From Pontibacter qinzhouensis (lineage in GTDB: Bacteria > Bacteroidota > Bacteroidia > Cytophagales > Hymenobacteraceae), in assembly GCF_008017455.1 (NCBI RefSeq), contig NZ_VRTY01000051.1, positions 1 to 43,548 on the forward strand: 43,548 bases of DNA, given 5' to 3'. A program made the translations under genes and the position numbers. The notes beneath the pieces are model-generated. The model was given only the letters and a program-made list of their open reading frames with translations, ran no database searches and had not been told where the DNA came from. Shown piece by piece: positions 34,652 to 42,342 of this stretch (positions are counted from its first letter, which is position 1; the number at the start of each line of letters is the position of its first letter).

Positions 34652-34732
34652 AAATTAGTTTATGAAATTGCGAAAGCTGCAGAATTGCTTCTTATGCTTC
34701 ATTTCTAATTTTGAATTTCTAGTTTTTAATTT
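34652..34732. repeat. short AT-rich inverted-arm element
   Basis: The left arm AAATTAGTTTATGAAATT (34652 on) and the right arm containing ATTTCTAATTT and TTTTTAATTT (to 34732) resemble the arms at 5287-5475. The centre is only about 30 bases. Confidence 0.4.
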
Positions 34733-34756
34733 GGCGCTGCACTAGCTTGGCAGCGC

Positions 34757-35764
34757 TTATGGCACATACGATAGCTCCACCCGGAAGCGCTGGTCTACGG
34801 CTCCCAGTTTTTGATATGCTTTTTTAGAAAGCCGCACAATTACTTTATCGTTAGAGCCGGTATCAGGTAGCTTGCCGATGACGCGAACATATACCACCTG
34901 GTCGTTCATGGCGTTTTTAACCTGCATAATGGTGCCTACCGGTGCCGATTTGTGCAGCGCCAGGTATTTGTTCGTGTCAGTTTTAGGATCTATCATTTCG
35001 GCCATGCCTGTTTCCAGTACCTTCTTTACCCCGGCCATGTTCTCTTCAGGGTCGTTGCGGGCCGTGGTTGTTTCGGTGGTGGTTTCGGGTGTGGCGGCAG
35101 GAGCCGGAGTTGTTGTGGCCGGCACAGTGGCTGCAGGACCTGTAGTGGCTACTGCAGCTTCTGTCACCGAGTCTTTGGTCATTACATCGTCTGACTCAGG
35201 CACATATTGCGGCTTAGACGAAGTAACCGGTGCGTTCTTGCCGACAATTAACTTAGCACCTATATTCACCTGGTTTCCAGACAGGTTGTTCCAGGCTCTA
35301 ACATCTTCAATCCGGACGTTGTGCATCTTTGAAATGGCGTACAGCGTCTGGCCAGGCTCCACCACATGAATTTTATCGCCACGGTCGGTTACCACAAAAG
35401 TACGGTTGCTGGCCGAAGCTGCCGGAGTGGCCGCCGTGTTGGCTGCCGAGGCACTTGCCGGTACTGCACGCGCTGGAGTGGCCGCTGTTGCACCAGCCCT
35501 GTTGCGCGGTATCAGCACGATCTGGCCTATTTTAATGGTGCTTTCAACAGATGGGTTGGCTTCTACAATTTGAGAAACCGAAACAGCATATTTTCTTGAC
35601 AGGGCATATAACGTTTCTTTAGGCTCCACTCTGTGCTGCACAAATAGCTTCCCGTTTTTATACTCCACCCCCACAGAGTCGCGCAAGGCATCGGTACCTA
35701 AGGCAGATGATGAAAATGATAGGAATGGTGCCACCACAAAGGCAGCAATTATTACTCGGTTCAT
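34757..35764 (-). CDS. secreted LysM protein with C-terminal RlpA-like double-psi beta-barrel
   Basis: A 335-residue exported protein. Signal peptide residues 1-23 end near SSALG. LysM 1 spans about 45-88 (RVEPKETLYALSRKYAVSVSQIVEANP). LysM 2 spans about 131-174 (VEPGQTLYAISKMHNVRIEDVRAWN). Ala/Pro/Thr-rich linkers lie before and after LysM 2. The C-terminal 80 residues fit a double-psi beta-barrel of the RlpA type: HKSAPVGTIMQVKNAMNDQVVYVRVIGKLPD and the following VIVRLSKKAYQKLGAVD. The protein should bind peptidoglycan in the periplasm. I cannot confirm the RlpA catalytic Asp/His residues, so enzymatic activity is uncertain. The DUF4905 gene ends 14 bases upstream on the same strand. Confidence 0.85.
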   Translation of the reverse strand: MNRVIIAAFVVAPFLSFSSSALGTDALRDSVGVEYKNGKLFVQHRVEPKETLYALSRKYAVSVSQIVEANPSVESTIKIGQIVLIPRNRAGATAATPARAVPASASAANTAATPAASASNRTFVVTDRGDKIHVVEPGQTLYAISKMHNVRIEDVRAWNNLSGNQVNIGAKLIVGKNAPVTSSKPQYVPESDDVMTKDSVTEAAVATTGPAATVPATTTPAPAATPETTTETTTARNDPEENMAGVKKVLETGMAEMIDPKTDTNKYLALHKSAPVGTIMQVKNAMNDQVVYVRVIGKLPDTGSNDKVIVRLSKKAYQKLGAVDQRFRVELSYVP

Positions 35765-35778
35765 GGCTATAAAATAAA

Positions 35779-36504
35779 CTAAACTAACAGGCTGTGGATC
35801 TGCAAAATTTCCTTTTTCTGTATAAAATATAAATCGCCCCTAAAGATAAAAAAAGTATCTGAACCTATTCCACTTAATTCGGAAGCGAGGCACTCTGAGT
35901 AACACAAATTACCTTCCAAATCAAAAATAAACAGATAATTATCTAGTTTACCTTCTGAACTCTGCCGGTAGCAGCTCACCAGAATATGCGACGCCGTATC
36001 GAGGTATTCGATGGCCTTTACAGCCTCTATTGCCTGCGTAGCCTGTAGAAAGGCAGCTACTTCGTTAAAATAAGTTTCGCCTTCCAGGTACAGCACCGGG
36101 TACTGGCAATTCTCGAATCGAAGCGTATTAAATAAATGCACCTGCTCTGCTGCCTCTGCCTGGCTTATGCCCTGATGCGTTTCCTTGCCTGAGGCTATTT
36201 CTAACAATCGCAGACCTGTGCCCGGCTGCTGCACCTCATGCGCGTAGAGCCCACGCTGCCCCACGCCGTAAAAAGCCAGCTCGGGCTGCTCCCAGAGCAC
36301 CTGCCCATTGGTAGCCATAGCGGTTATGCCTTTGTGCTGCCCCAACTTCCGGTCGCCGTACCCGTGTAGCCACACAAAGCCGCCGTGTGCCTCTTCCAAG
36401 CCGTACCACCAGGTGTTCGGCCGGGGCAACTGCAGTTCCTGCAGTGCCAGAGTCTGGCAATTAAGTACCCAGAAGGAGGTTAGCAGCAGGTCGCCGTCCC
36501 GCAC
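35779..36504 (-). CDS. DUF4905 family protein, N-terminus uncertain
   Basis: The frame encodes 241 residues from a GTG at 36504. It matches my recollection of the Bacteroidota DUF4905 family, a beta-propeller-like protein of about 250-270 residues. The typical family start includes the pattern W(R/K)LxxDxxxGxLALEVRDxD. Here codons matching that start (ALWRLKLDTATGNLALE) lie directly upstream, back to an in-frame TAG at 36595-36597, but without an ATG, GTG or TTG. Translation may start at a rare codon such as ATC at 36591 or 36588. Alternatively a frameshift or sequencing error has removed the start. It is probably co-transcribed with the LysM gene 14 bases downstream. Function is unknown. Confidence 0.6.
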   Translation of the reverse strand: MRDGDLLLTSFWVLNCQTLALQELQLPRPNTWWYGLEEAHGGFVWLHGYGDRKLGQHKGITAMATNGQVLWEQPELAFYGVGQRGLYAHEVQQPGTGLRLLEIASGKETHQGISQAEAAEQVHLFNTLRFENCQYPVLYLEGETYFNEVAAFLQATQAIEAVKAIEYLDTASHILVSCYRQSSEGKLDNYLFIFDLEGNLCYSECLASELSGIGSDTFFIFRGDLYFIQKKEILQIHSLLV

Positions 36505-36694
36505 CTCAAGCGCCAGGTTGCCAGTGGCTGTGTCGAGTTTAAGGCGCCAGAGAGCGGCACCAAAGTCATATTTAAACCTGAGAGAGATGATATGCTAAAA
36601 TTTTATCCTTAACTTATTGCATTAATTATCCAGTCTTCTTTTTTAGCTTTTTAAGCTAAAAGAAAGGCCGCATTACTTAACTGGTTCCCAATTT

Positions 36695-38065
36695 ATGAAA
36701 TCTCTAGCAAAGCAACGCCATGCACTTTTCCTGTTTGGGCTTGTCTGTTACCTGCTGCTCTCGTTCAGCGCTGCAGCGCAGGCCCCTAAACCCAAAGTTT
36801 TCGTCATGAAAATTGAGACGGAGATTGATCCGCGCACCAACCGCTACAGCAAGCTGGCACTTGAAGAAGCCACCAGGCAAGAGGCAGACTATGTTCTGCT
36901 GGAGCTGGACACCTTTGGCGGTGCCCTGAACGATGCAGACGAGATAAGGAAGCGCATTCTTGAGTACCCGAAACCAGTGTATGTGTTTATTAATTCGAAC
37001 GCAGCCTCTGCCGGGGCTCTTATATCGCTGGCCTGCGACAGCATTTACATGTCGCCGGGGGCTAATATTGGTGCTGCCACTGTTGTTGGTGCCGATGGAC
37101 AGGCAGCTCCGGGCAAGTACCAGTCGTATATGCGCTCCATAATGCGGTCTACAGCCGAGTCGAACGGTCGTAACCCGCATTTAGCCGAAGCCATGGTAGA
37201 AGCCAGCGTAGACAGCACCCTCTCTGCTGGTCAGGTGCTGAGCCTTACCACTGCCGAGGCCATAAAGCTTGGTTTCTGCGAAGGCCGCGCTGCCAGCATT
37301 CCGGAGGTGCTCCAGTTGCTGAACCTGCAGGATGCCGAAGTAGTTAATTTTGAACTGGGCACTGTTGATAGAATCATTTCGTTTTTTCTGAACCCTTTTC
37401 TGAGCGGCTTGTTGCTGCTCGTTATTTTAGGAGGCCTCTATTTTGAGTTGCAGACGCCCGGTGTCGGGTTTCCGCTGCTGGCCGCGCTGGTGGCCGGTTT
37501 CCTGTACCTGACTCCCTACTACCTCAACGGGCTTGCCGAGAACTGGGAGATCCTGTTGTTTATACTTGGTCTAGTGCTGATCGGGCTGGAGGTGTTCGTT
37601 ATTCCTGGTTTCGGGATAACAGGCATCAGTGGCATTGTAGTCGTGTTTCTGTCGCTGGTGCTGATAATGGTCAATAACCAGAACTTCGACTTTACCTTTG
37701 TAGCCTCCGAAGAACTTATGAAAAGCATGATTGCAGTGGTAACAGGCATGATAGGTGCTGTTATTCTTATTACACTTACCTGGAAGCATGTGGTTGGCAG
37801 CAAGGCGATGCAACGCATGGTGCTACAAACCACCTTCGAAAGCAAAGACGGGTACCGCTCGGCCAATAACACCGACCACCTGATCGGGAGAACCGGCATT
37901 GCCCACACCCGCATGGTACCCAGTGGGCGTGTTTTAATAGATGATGTGCTGTACGATGCTCAGGCCTTAGACGGCTACATCGAAAAAGGAGAAACGGTGC
38001 AGGTAATGGACCAGAGCACCTTCTCGTTGCGCGTAAAGCGAACCGACATAAAAACGGTAAGTTAA
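36695..38065 (+). CDS. NfeD family membrane-bound serine protease (ClpP-class)
   Basis: A 456-residue protein. Signal peptide residues 1-29 end SAAAQA. The ClpP/SppA-like domain (about 32-215) has NSNAASAGALISLACDSIYMSP, in which the Ser of AASAG is the likely nucleophile as in the archaeal 1510-N stomatin-cleaving protease. Four membrane helices follow between about 230 and 370. The C-terminal OB-fold NfeD domain covers about 390-456 (GRTGIAHTRMVPSGRVLIDDVLYDAQ). This long form normally partners a stomatin/SPFH protein, but none lies nearby. The gene is divergent from the DUF4905 gene. Role in membrane quality control is inferred from family. Confidence 0.9.
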   Translation: MKSLAKQRHALFLFGLVCYLLLSFSAAAQAPKPKVFVMKIETEIDPRTNRYSKLALEEATRQEADYVLLELDTFGGALNDADEIRKRILEYPKPVYVFINSNAASAGALISLACDSIYMSPGANIGAATVVGADGQAAPGKYQSYMRSIMRSTAESNGRNPHLAEAMVEASVDSTLSAGQVLSLTTAEAIKLGFCEGRAASIPEVLQLLNLQDAEVVNFELGTVDRIISFFLNPFLSGLLLLVILGGLYFELQTPGVGFPLLAALVAGFLYLTPYYLNGLAENWEILLFILGLVLIGLEVFVIPGFGITGISGIVVVFLSLVLIMVNNQNFDFTFVASEELMKSMIAVVTGMIGAVILITLTWKHVVGSKAMQRMVLQTTFESKDGYRSANNTDHLIGRTGIAHTRMVPSGRVLIDDVLYDAQALDGYIEKGETVQVMDQSTFSLRVKRTDIKTVS

Positions 38066-38225
38066 CAGTTTACCCAGCTTTAAAGCAAGATATTGCCAAT
38101 GCGCCTGAATGCACGTTTTGTAGGGCTGAACCTCTGCCCCTGTAGAACCATGTTCTACGCTTTGCACTTTTAGCAGTAAATTTAATTAAGCTGAATTAAG
38201 CCTCACATTTCTACCGATTATATAC

Positions 38226-38564
38226 ATGAAAACTGCCTTCCGAGTACTTCTTGCCCTTTTTACGCCAATGGTCTTCAGCGCCTGTTCCAGCTCCGGCAAT
38301 ACCCTAACCGAAGAAACAAATGCGACGCTGGTGTGGTCGGGCGAGTACATGGCAGATGGTTGCGGGTTTCATCTGGTGGTAAACGATACGCTCTACAAGC
38401 CTGAAAACGAGAACACACTTGACGAGGCTTTTAAAACAGAAGAACCCACGGCAGTAAAAGTTAAATTTGAGCGCCTTCAGCAGAAAATAGACAGACGCTG
38501 CGGCCTCTCCACAGAAAGCAGAGCCATGGAAGGCATCCGGATTATCTCGATTAAAAAGCGGTGA
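38226..38564 (+). CDS. small lipoprotein of unknown function
   Basis: A 112-residue protein. A signal peptide ends VFSAC at Cys20, so it is likely lipid-anchored in the envelope. The mature 92 residues contain a GCGFHLVVNDTLYKPENE segment and a second Cys in RRCGL, which could form a disulfide in the periplasm. The pattern suggests a small beta-rich domain. I do not recognise a named family, though similar small GCGxxL lipoproteins occur in Bacteroidota. It follows the NfeD gene by 160 bases and probably has its own promoter. Confidence 0.7.
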   Translation: MKTAFRVLLALFTPMVFSACSSSGNTLTEETNATLVWSGEYMADGCGFHLVVNDTLYKPENENTLDEAFKTEEPTAVKVKFERLQQKIDRRCGLSTESRAMEGIRIISIKKR

Positions 38565-38732
38565 CAGGTGGTTAAGTTAGCCCGAAGTTAAAGTACAGTA
38601 CCTTATCCACTTCCTGCTTGGTTTTCAGATTGTTTGAGCGGTTTGTACACTAAGTGGCAGAACCAATAAGGCCTTCCATACCGCTTTGCAACTATGATAG
38701 TTAGATTAATACTGTATGAAGTACTCTTAAAT

Positions 38733-38782
38733 TATAGATGACGACACAACTTATCTGAAATCAACAATTAAGTTTTTCATTT
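38733..38782 (+). mobile_element. partial MITE-like element in tandem with copy 2
   Basis: A stretch beginning TATAGATGACGACACAAC and ending TTTTTCATTTTA aligns with the left end of the full element that starts at the next base (TATAGACTGCGACATAAC). Only the first 50 bases are present, so it looks like a truncated or nested older copy. Confidence 0.5.
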
Positions 38783-38929
38783 TATAGACTGCGACATAAC
38801 CTTTCGGATTTCAAAGCTTGGTTTTTCAATTTCAATAGTAAGATTAAAAAAGTCCTGTTTCCTGATACCTGTGTTCTGTTTCTCGAACTATGCAATTTCG
38901 ATTTCCGGAAAGTTACGACGCCAACTATA
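38783..38929 (+). mobile_element. MITE-like element, copy 2
   Basis: This 147-bp stretch is an inverted near-copy of 2733-2867. It differs by an insertion of about 12 bases in the middle and scattered substitutions. The ends read TATAGACTGCGACATAAC and, reversed, TATAGTTGGCGTCGTAAC. They continue as CTTTCGGA and TTTCCGGA, which gives imperfect terminal inverted repeats with about 18 of 26 positions matching. No ORF is present. Confidence 0.72.
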
Positions 38930-39042
38930 ACAGGATTAACATAAAATCTTGTGTCCTATGACAGATGGCAATACAGGTTCGGATTCCAATAAGTTAAGTC
39001 ACCATCTATATTAGTTATTTATTAGGCCAAGCGAAGGTCCGC

Positions 39043-39099
39043 ACCCTTGACCCAAAAATCCTTAAAATCCTTCTGAAGGCCTTTTTCATTACAATAATT
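39043..39099 (+). repeat. 57-nt bipartite repeat, copy M
   Basis: It starts ACCCTTGAC, has the core CCTTCTGAAGG and ends ATTACAATAATT. It lies 478 bases past the lipoprotein gene and 160 bases before kdsB. Confidence 0.88.
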
Positions 39100-39259
39100 C
39101 ACATTAAAGCACCTGTAACATTCAAAAAGGGCTGCCGAAACAGCAGGAAAAGCCAGATTCGGACTAAAAAATTGGAGGTTCAGCTGAAATACTCCACCTG
39201 CTTCTGTATTTTTACACCGGACTGCGAACAAACCGGTCCTTGAACAGCAAGCGACTACT

Positions 39260-40003
39260 ATGGACATATTGGGCATTATACCGGCACGCTTCGGCTCCAC
39301 CCGTTTTCCGGGCAAACCTCTTACCGAAATCAAAGGCAAATCCATGATTCAGCGGGTGTATGAGCAGGCCAGCAAAGCAAACCTGGCCAAAGTACTTGTA
39401 GCTACCGACGACCAGCGGATTCTGGAGCATGTGCAGGCATTCGGGGGAAACGCCGTTATGACCAGTTCCCATCACCAGAGCGGTACCGATCGCTGCTTCG
39501 AGGCTTACCAGTTGCAGGAAACGCTTTTTAGTTATGTGATCAATATTCAGGGAGACGAGCCTTTTATTAAGCCGGAGCAAATAGACCTGGTAGCCGATTG
39601 TTTCAGGAAACCAGCCACACAGCTGGCTACGCTCATTAAGGAAGTGAAAAGCCATGAAGAACTTTTTAACGTTAACTCTCCGAAAGTAATCGTAAACCTG
39701 GCCAAAGAAGCACTTTATTTCAGCCGGCAGCCAATTCCGTATTGCCGCAACGTGCCCATAGAAGACTGGCACCTGCAGCACACTTACTACAAACATATCG
39801 GCATTTACGGTTACCGCACCGATATTCTGGAGCAGATAACACAGCTGCCTCCTTCGGGCCTGGAGCTGGCCGAGTCGCTGGAGCAGTTGCGGTGGCTGGA
39901 GCACGGCTTCCGAATTTCGACGGCCGTTACCACTCTCGAAACGTTTGGAATAGACACGCCGGAAGATTTGCTGAAGGTGCAGGCAGCCCTTGCTGAAGAT
40001 TAG
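39260..40003 (+). CDS. kdsB: 3-deoxy-manno-octulosonate cytidylyltransferase (CMP-Kdo synthetase)
   Basis: A cytoplasmic 247-residue enzyme that activates Kdo with CTP for lipopolysaccharide inner-core synthesis. The N-terminal nucleotide-binding signature is IIPARFGSTRFPGKPL. Further family landmarks are VATDDQRI, the MTSSHHQSGTDRCFEA block with the conserved H(x)SGTDR, INIQGDEPFI with the metal-binding Asp, and HIGIYGYR near residue 175. The length equals E. coli KdsB (248). It indicates that this organism makes a Kdo-containing LPS. A small membrane-protein gene follows after 15 bases. No other Kdo gene lies in the window. Confidence 0.96.
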   Translation: MDILGIIPARFGSTRFPGKPLTEIKGKSMIQRVYEQASKANLAKVLVATDDQRILEHVQAFGGNAVMTSSHHQSGTDRCFEAYQLQETLFSYVINIQGDEPFIKPEQIDLVADCFRKPATQLATLIKEVKSHEELFNVNSPKVIVNLAKEALYFSRQPIPYCRNVPIEDWHLQHTYYKHIGIYGYRTDILEQITQLPPSGLELAESLEQLRWLEHGFRISTAVTTLETFGIDTPEDLLKVQAALAED

Positions 40004-40018
40004 GCCGACAAGTTTCTG

Positions 40019-40450
40019 ATGAAAAACTATGTATTACTTCGGTTTGTAAAGCTGAACCTGTACTTTTTTAGTGCCTACAGCCTGCTTACCGGGTTGTGGT
40101 ATGCCTTTACCAACCGTTTCGAAACGGAGGCAGGCACCGCCGTAAAAGAAATAATGCTGAATGCGGCAATCTTCAGCCTGCTTTTTACCCTGCTACTATT
40201 GTTGTGGTACCGAAGAACCCGATTATTAGTGGCCACCACCAAAATAAGTTACCCTGAACTTCAAAAACGCCTTTCCGACATGGGCTATGAGCAGGTGAAA
40301 CTAAGCCAGAAATCGAATACAGAAGTTTACAAACCTACCCCTCCCAAAGCAGCCGCTATGGCCGGAAAGCTTTTTGTTAGCAAATCGCCGAGTTTCTATA
40401 TTATTGAAGGCCCTGCCCGCCTCCTAAAGCAACTCGACCCTAAGGCCTAA
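40019..40450 (+). CDS. small two-helix membrane protein of unknown function
   Basis: A 143-residue protein with two hydrophobic segments (about residues 14-30 and 46-66) and a hydrophilic C-terminal domain of about 75 residues. The domain contains YPELQKRLSDMGYEQVKLSQKSNTEVYKP and ends with FYIIEGPARLLKQLDPKA. I do not recognise the family. It starts 15 bases after kdsB and is probably co-transcribed, which could hint at an envelope or LPS-related role, but nothing in the protein supports a specific one. Copy E of the 57-nt repeat starts two bases after its stop. Confidence 0.75.
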   Translation: MKNYVLLRFVKLNLYFFSAYSLLTGLWYAFTNRFETEAGTAVKEIMLNAAIFSLLFTLLLLLWYRRTRLLVATTKISYPELQKRLSDMGYEQVKLSQKSNTEVYKPTPPKAAAMAGKLFVSKSPSFYIIEGPARLLKQLDPKA

Positions 40451-40451
40451 G

Positions 40452-40494
40452 ACCCTTAAAACAGCTCCGGAAGGCCCTTTTTATTTGAATAATC
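40452..40494 (+). repeat. short form of the bipartite repeat, copy E
   Basis: It starts ACCCTTAAA, has a core CTCCGGAAGGCC and ends ATTTGAATAATC. The variable spacer is about 14 bases shorter than in the other copies, giving 43 nt. It begins two bases after the stop of the preceding gene, in the same orientation. Confidence 0.8.
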
Positions 40495-40495
40495 G

Positions 40496-40615
40496 GCGGT
40501 TGTTGGTTGTTAGTCGCTAATTGCTGAATTGTCAAATGATTGATTTTCCAACTTGGAGATTTGGAGATGAAGAAGGAGAAATTTTGAATGAATGTATGAG
40601 TGAGTAAAAAGTCAC
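40496..40615 (+). repeat. degenerate tract following copy E (family 3)
   Basis: Units of TTGTTGGTTGTTAGTCGC and CTAATTGCTGAATTG are followed by TTGGAGATTTGGAGATG and AATTTTGAATGAATG. The order matches the tract after copy D at 11741-11850. Confidence 0.62.
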
Positions 40616-40858
40616 TCTTTCTTCTCCTGTGCAAAAAGTAGTGAAATAGTTACAGCAACGCTACGCCACAGGCTTTACATCTGAAGATTGATCGCAGGTG
40701 CAAACACCCTTGTACGGAGAATGAAACGACCATGCCCTCACGGGTACTGTCTCCGTGCCTACTATAGAATAAAACCTTTTGGCAGCTGATCACTATTAGG
40801 AAGATTTTTCAGCTTATAACTAAGGAAGGATCTAACATCTAGTTAATAAATTCTATTC

Positions 40859-41206
40859 TCAACCACCTGCTTTTTTAGCTTTGTAGCCGGCTGCCTGCAG
40901 CACCTGCAGTACCTTATCCCTGAAATCGCCCTGAATCAGAATTTCGCCATCTTTGACACTGCCACCTACCCCGCATTTGTTTTTAAGGAGTTTACCTAGC
41001 TCTTTCAGGTCGTCGTCTTTGCCCACGAAACCAGAGACCAACGTTACCTGCTTGCCCGCCCTGGCCTTCTTGTCGAGCTGTACCTTCAGGTTCTGCTGCT
41101 GCGGTGGCAGGGTTTCAGTTTCCTGGTCCTGGTCGTAGGCGTAGTTAAAGTCGGAGTCGGTAGAGTATACCACCCCCTGGCGTCCTTTTTTATTTTTATC
41201 GCTCAT
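40859..41206 (-). CDS. SUI1/eIF1-like translation factor (YciH type)
   Basis: A 115-residue protein with a disordered N-terminal 35 residues and a SUI1 domain from about 40 to 112. The core pattern is [43 protein letters not shown], with the family's KxCGxGGS. Bacterial YciH resembles eukaryotic eIF1 and can influence initiation fidelity. Cytoplasmic action on the small ribosomal subunit is inferred. It ends 3' of the lipid kinase gene on the same strand with a 29-base gap, so the two are probably co-transcribed. Confidence 0.92.
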   Translation of the reverse strand: MSDKNKKGRQGVVYSTDSDFNYAYDQDQETETLPPQQQNLKVQLDKKARAGKQVTLVSGFVGKDDDLKELGKLLKNKCGVGGSVKDGEILIQGDFRDKVLQVLQAAGYKAKKAGG

Positions 41207-41235
41207 ACTATAAACAGCCTCATTCGGCTATGTGC

Positions 41236-42132
41236 TTATGTTCTTTTAATAGGAGTTACTACTTTTAACGATTGCGGCAACATTTTGATGCTGAAGTCTG
41301 AAGCCTCGCCCAGGTACTCGCCATCGGCGTGGTACATGATCTTATGTGCCGTGCTTACTTCAAAAGCATCTGTCTTAAAATACTCTGCCGTATCAGGACT
41401 TGCTTTTTGTTTGGTGAGCATGCTGTAGCTCAGGTTCAGGGCTTTTACAACATCCAGTTTCCGGACGAGGCAAATATCAAACAACCCATCTTGTATATCA
41501 GCGAATGGTGCAATGTAGGCGTTATTGCCGTATTGCGCTGCATTGGCAATAGCCAGCACATAGCAGTCGGTGGTAAGGGTGGTGCCGTTTATTTTTATGC
41601 TCACGGGCAGGTGGTTGTAGTGCAGTACCTCTTTCAGCACAAGCTCCACATAGGTTTTGAGTCCTCGCTTTTTGTTACCGGCAAACACCGAACTGATGTA
41701 GGCATCAAAACCGATTCCTCCCGCTGTAAAAAAAGCATGCCCGTTTATGGTTCCGCTGTCGATGCGAGTAATGTTTCCTTCGTTTATTACCTGCATCGCC
41801 CCCTTCAGGCTCATGGGCACGAGCAGGTGCCGAGCCAGGCCGTTGCCAGAGCCCTTTGGCAGCAGTGCCAGCGCTGTATCGGTGTAGAGCAGTCCGCGGG
41901 CTACTTCGTTCATGGTACCATCGCCTCCTACGGCCACCACCACGGCGCATCCCTCCTGCGCTGCCTGCCTTGCCAGGTCGGGTGCATGGCCGGCGTACTC
42001 GGTAAACACTACATCGTGGCTGTATTTCTGGTGGTCCAGGTACTCCTGAATCCGGTTCACCACATTTTCGTTGCTACGTGGGCCCGACTTCGGATTTACA
42101 ATAAACCGGATATGCGGCAATAGCTGAACCAT
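41236..42132 (-). CDS. diacylglycerol/lipid kinase family protein (YegS/BmrU type)
   Basis: A 298-residue member of the DAGK catalytic family, which phosphorylates lipid or sphingoid alcohols with ATP. The nucleotide-binding VAVGGDGTMNEVARGLL near residues 66-82 and LPKGSGNGLARHL near 95-107 are diagnostic. The C-terminal beta-sandwich domain follows with KIMYHADGEYLGEAS near 265. The length fits YegS/BmrU (about 300). Whether the substrate is diacylglycerol or another lipid alcohol is unknown. It is likely co-transcribed with the SUI1 gene downstream. The upstream terminator of the stress-protein gene separates it from that gene. Confidence 0.92.
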   Translation of the reverse strand: MVQLLPHIRFIVNPKSGPRSNENVVNRIQEYLDHQKYSHDVVFTEYAGHAPDLARQAAQEGCAVVVAVGGDGTMNEVARGLLYTDTALALLPKGSGNGLARHLLVPMSLKGAMQVINEGNITRIDSGTINGHAFFTAGGIGFDAYISSVFAGNKKRGLKTYVELVLKEVLHYNHLPVSIKINGTTLTTDCYVLAIANAAQYGNNAYIAPFADIQDGLFDICLVRKLDVVKALNLSYSMLTKQKASPDTAEYFKTDAFEVSTAHKIMYHADGEYLGEASDFSIKMLPQSLKVVTPIKRT

Positions 42133-42213
42133 GCTGAGGCTGTTAGTTTCTATGGATTACGACAAACAGCGTTACTGCTGCTGGCGCAAATTTAAGCCTT
42201 TCTGTGGCATAAC

Positions 42214-42250
42214 AAAAAAGCCCGGCCTGTTTACACAAACCGGACTTTCT
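42214..42250 (-). terminator. hairpin terminator after the universal stress gene
   Basis: On the minus strand AAGTCCGGTTTGT pairs with ACAGGCCGGGCTT, imperfectly around one bulge, and is followed by TTTTTTG. It lies 174 bases past the stress-protein stop, downstream of repeat copy N. Confidence 0.75.
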
Positions 42251-42342
42251 GAAACAACTTTTAAAATTTATTCCGCTGCCGTTTAAACCCTCCAGCTTTT
42301 ACTTCTGGTATGGCTAAATGTTTTTTACTACAGCTTTATGTC

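Larger units (their letters stand above)
34321..34756. other. intergenic region with repeats
   Basis: About 436 bases without a gene. They hold a weak 6-bp hairpin near 34475-34497, one 58-nt repeat (34578-34635) and an AT-rich inverted-arm element (34652-34732). I see no promoter box with confidence. Confidence 0.5.
38565..39259. other. repeat-filled region before kdsB
   Basis: About 695 bases without a gene. They contain the tandem partial (38733-38782) and full (38783-38929) MITE-like copies and the 57-nt repeat copy M (39043-39099). The final 160 bases before kdsB hold TATTTTTAC near 39206, a poor -7 match. Confidence 0.6.
40451..40858. other. intergenic region after the membrane-protein gene
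   Basis: There are 408 bases without a gene. They hold copy E (40452-40494), a family-3 tract (40496-40615) and then about 240 bases with no recognisable feature. GGATCTAACATCTAG near 40829 recalls TCTAACATTTAG at 11897 beside copy D. Confidence 0.5.

Noticed and set aside
38637..38700. GGCCTTCC near 38670 as another copy of the 57-nt repeat
   Set aside because: Only a short stretch matches; the left block and the right AT-rich tail are missing.
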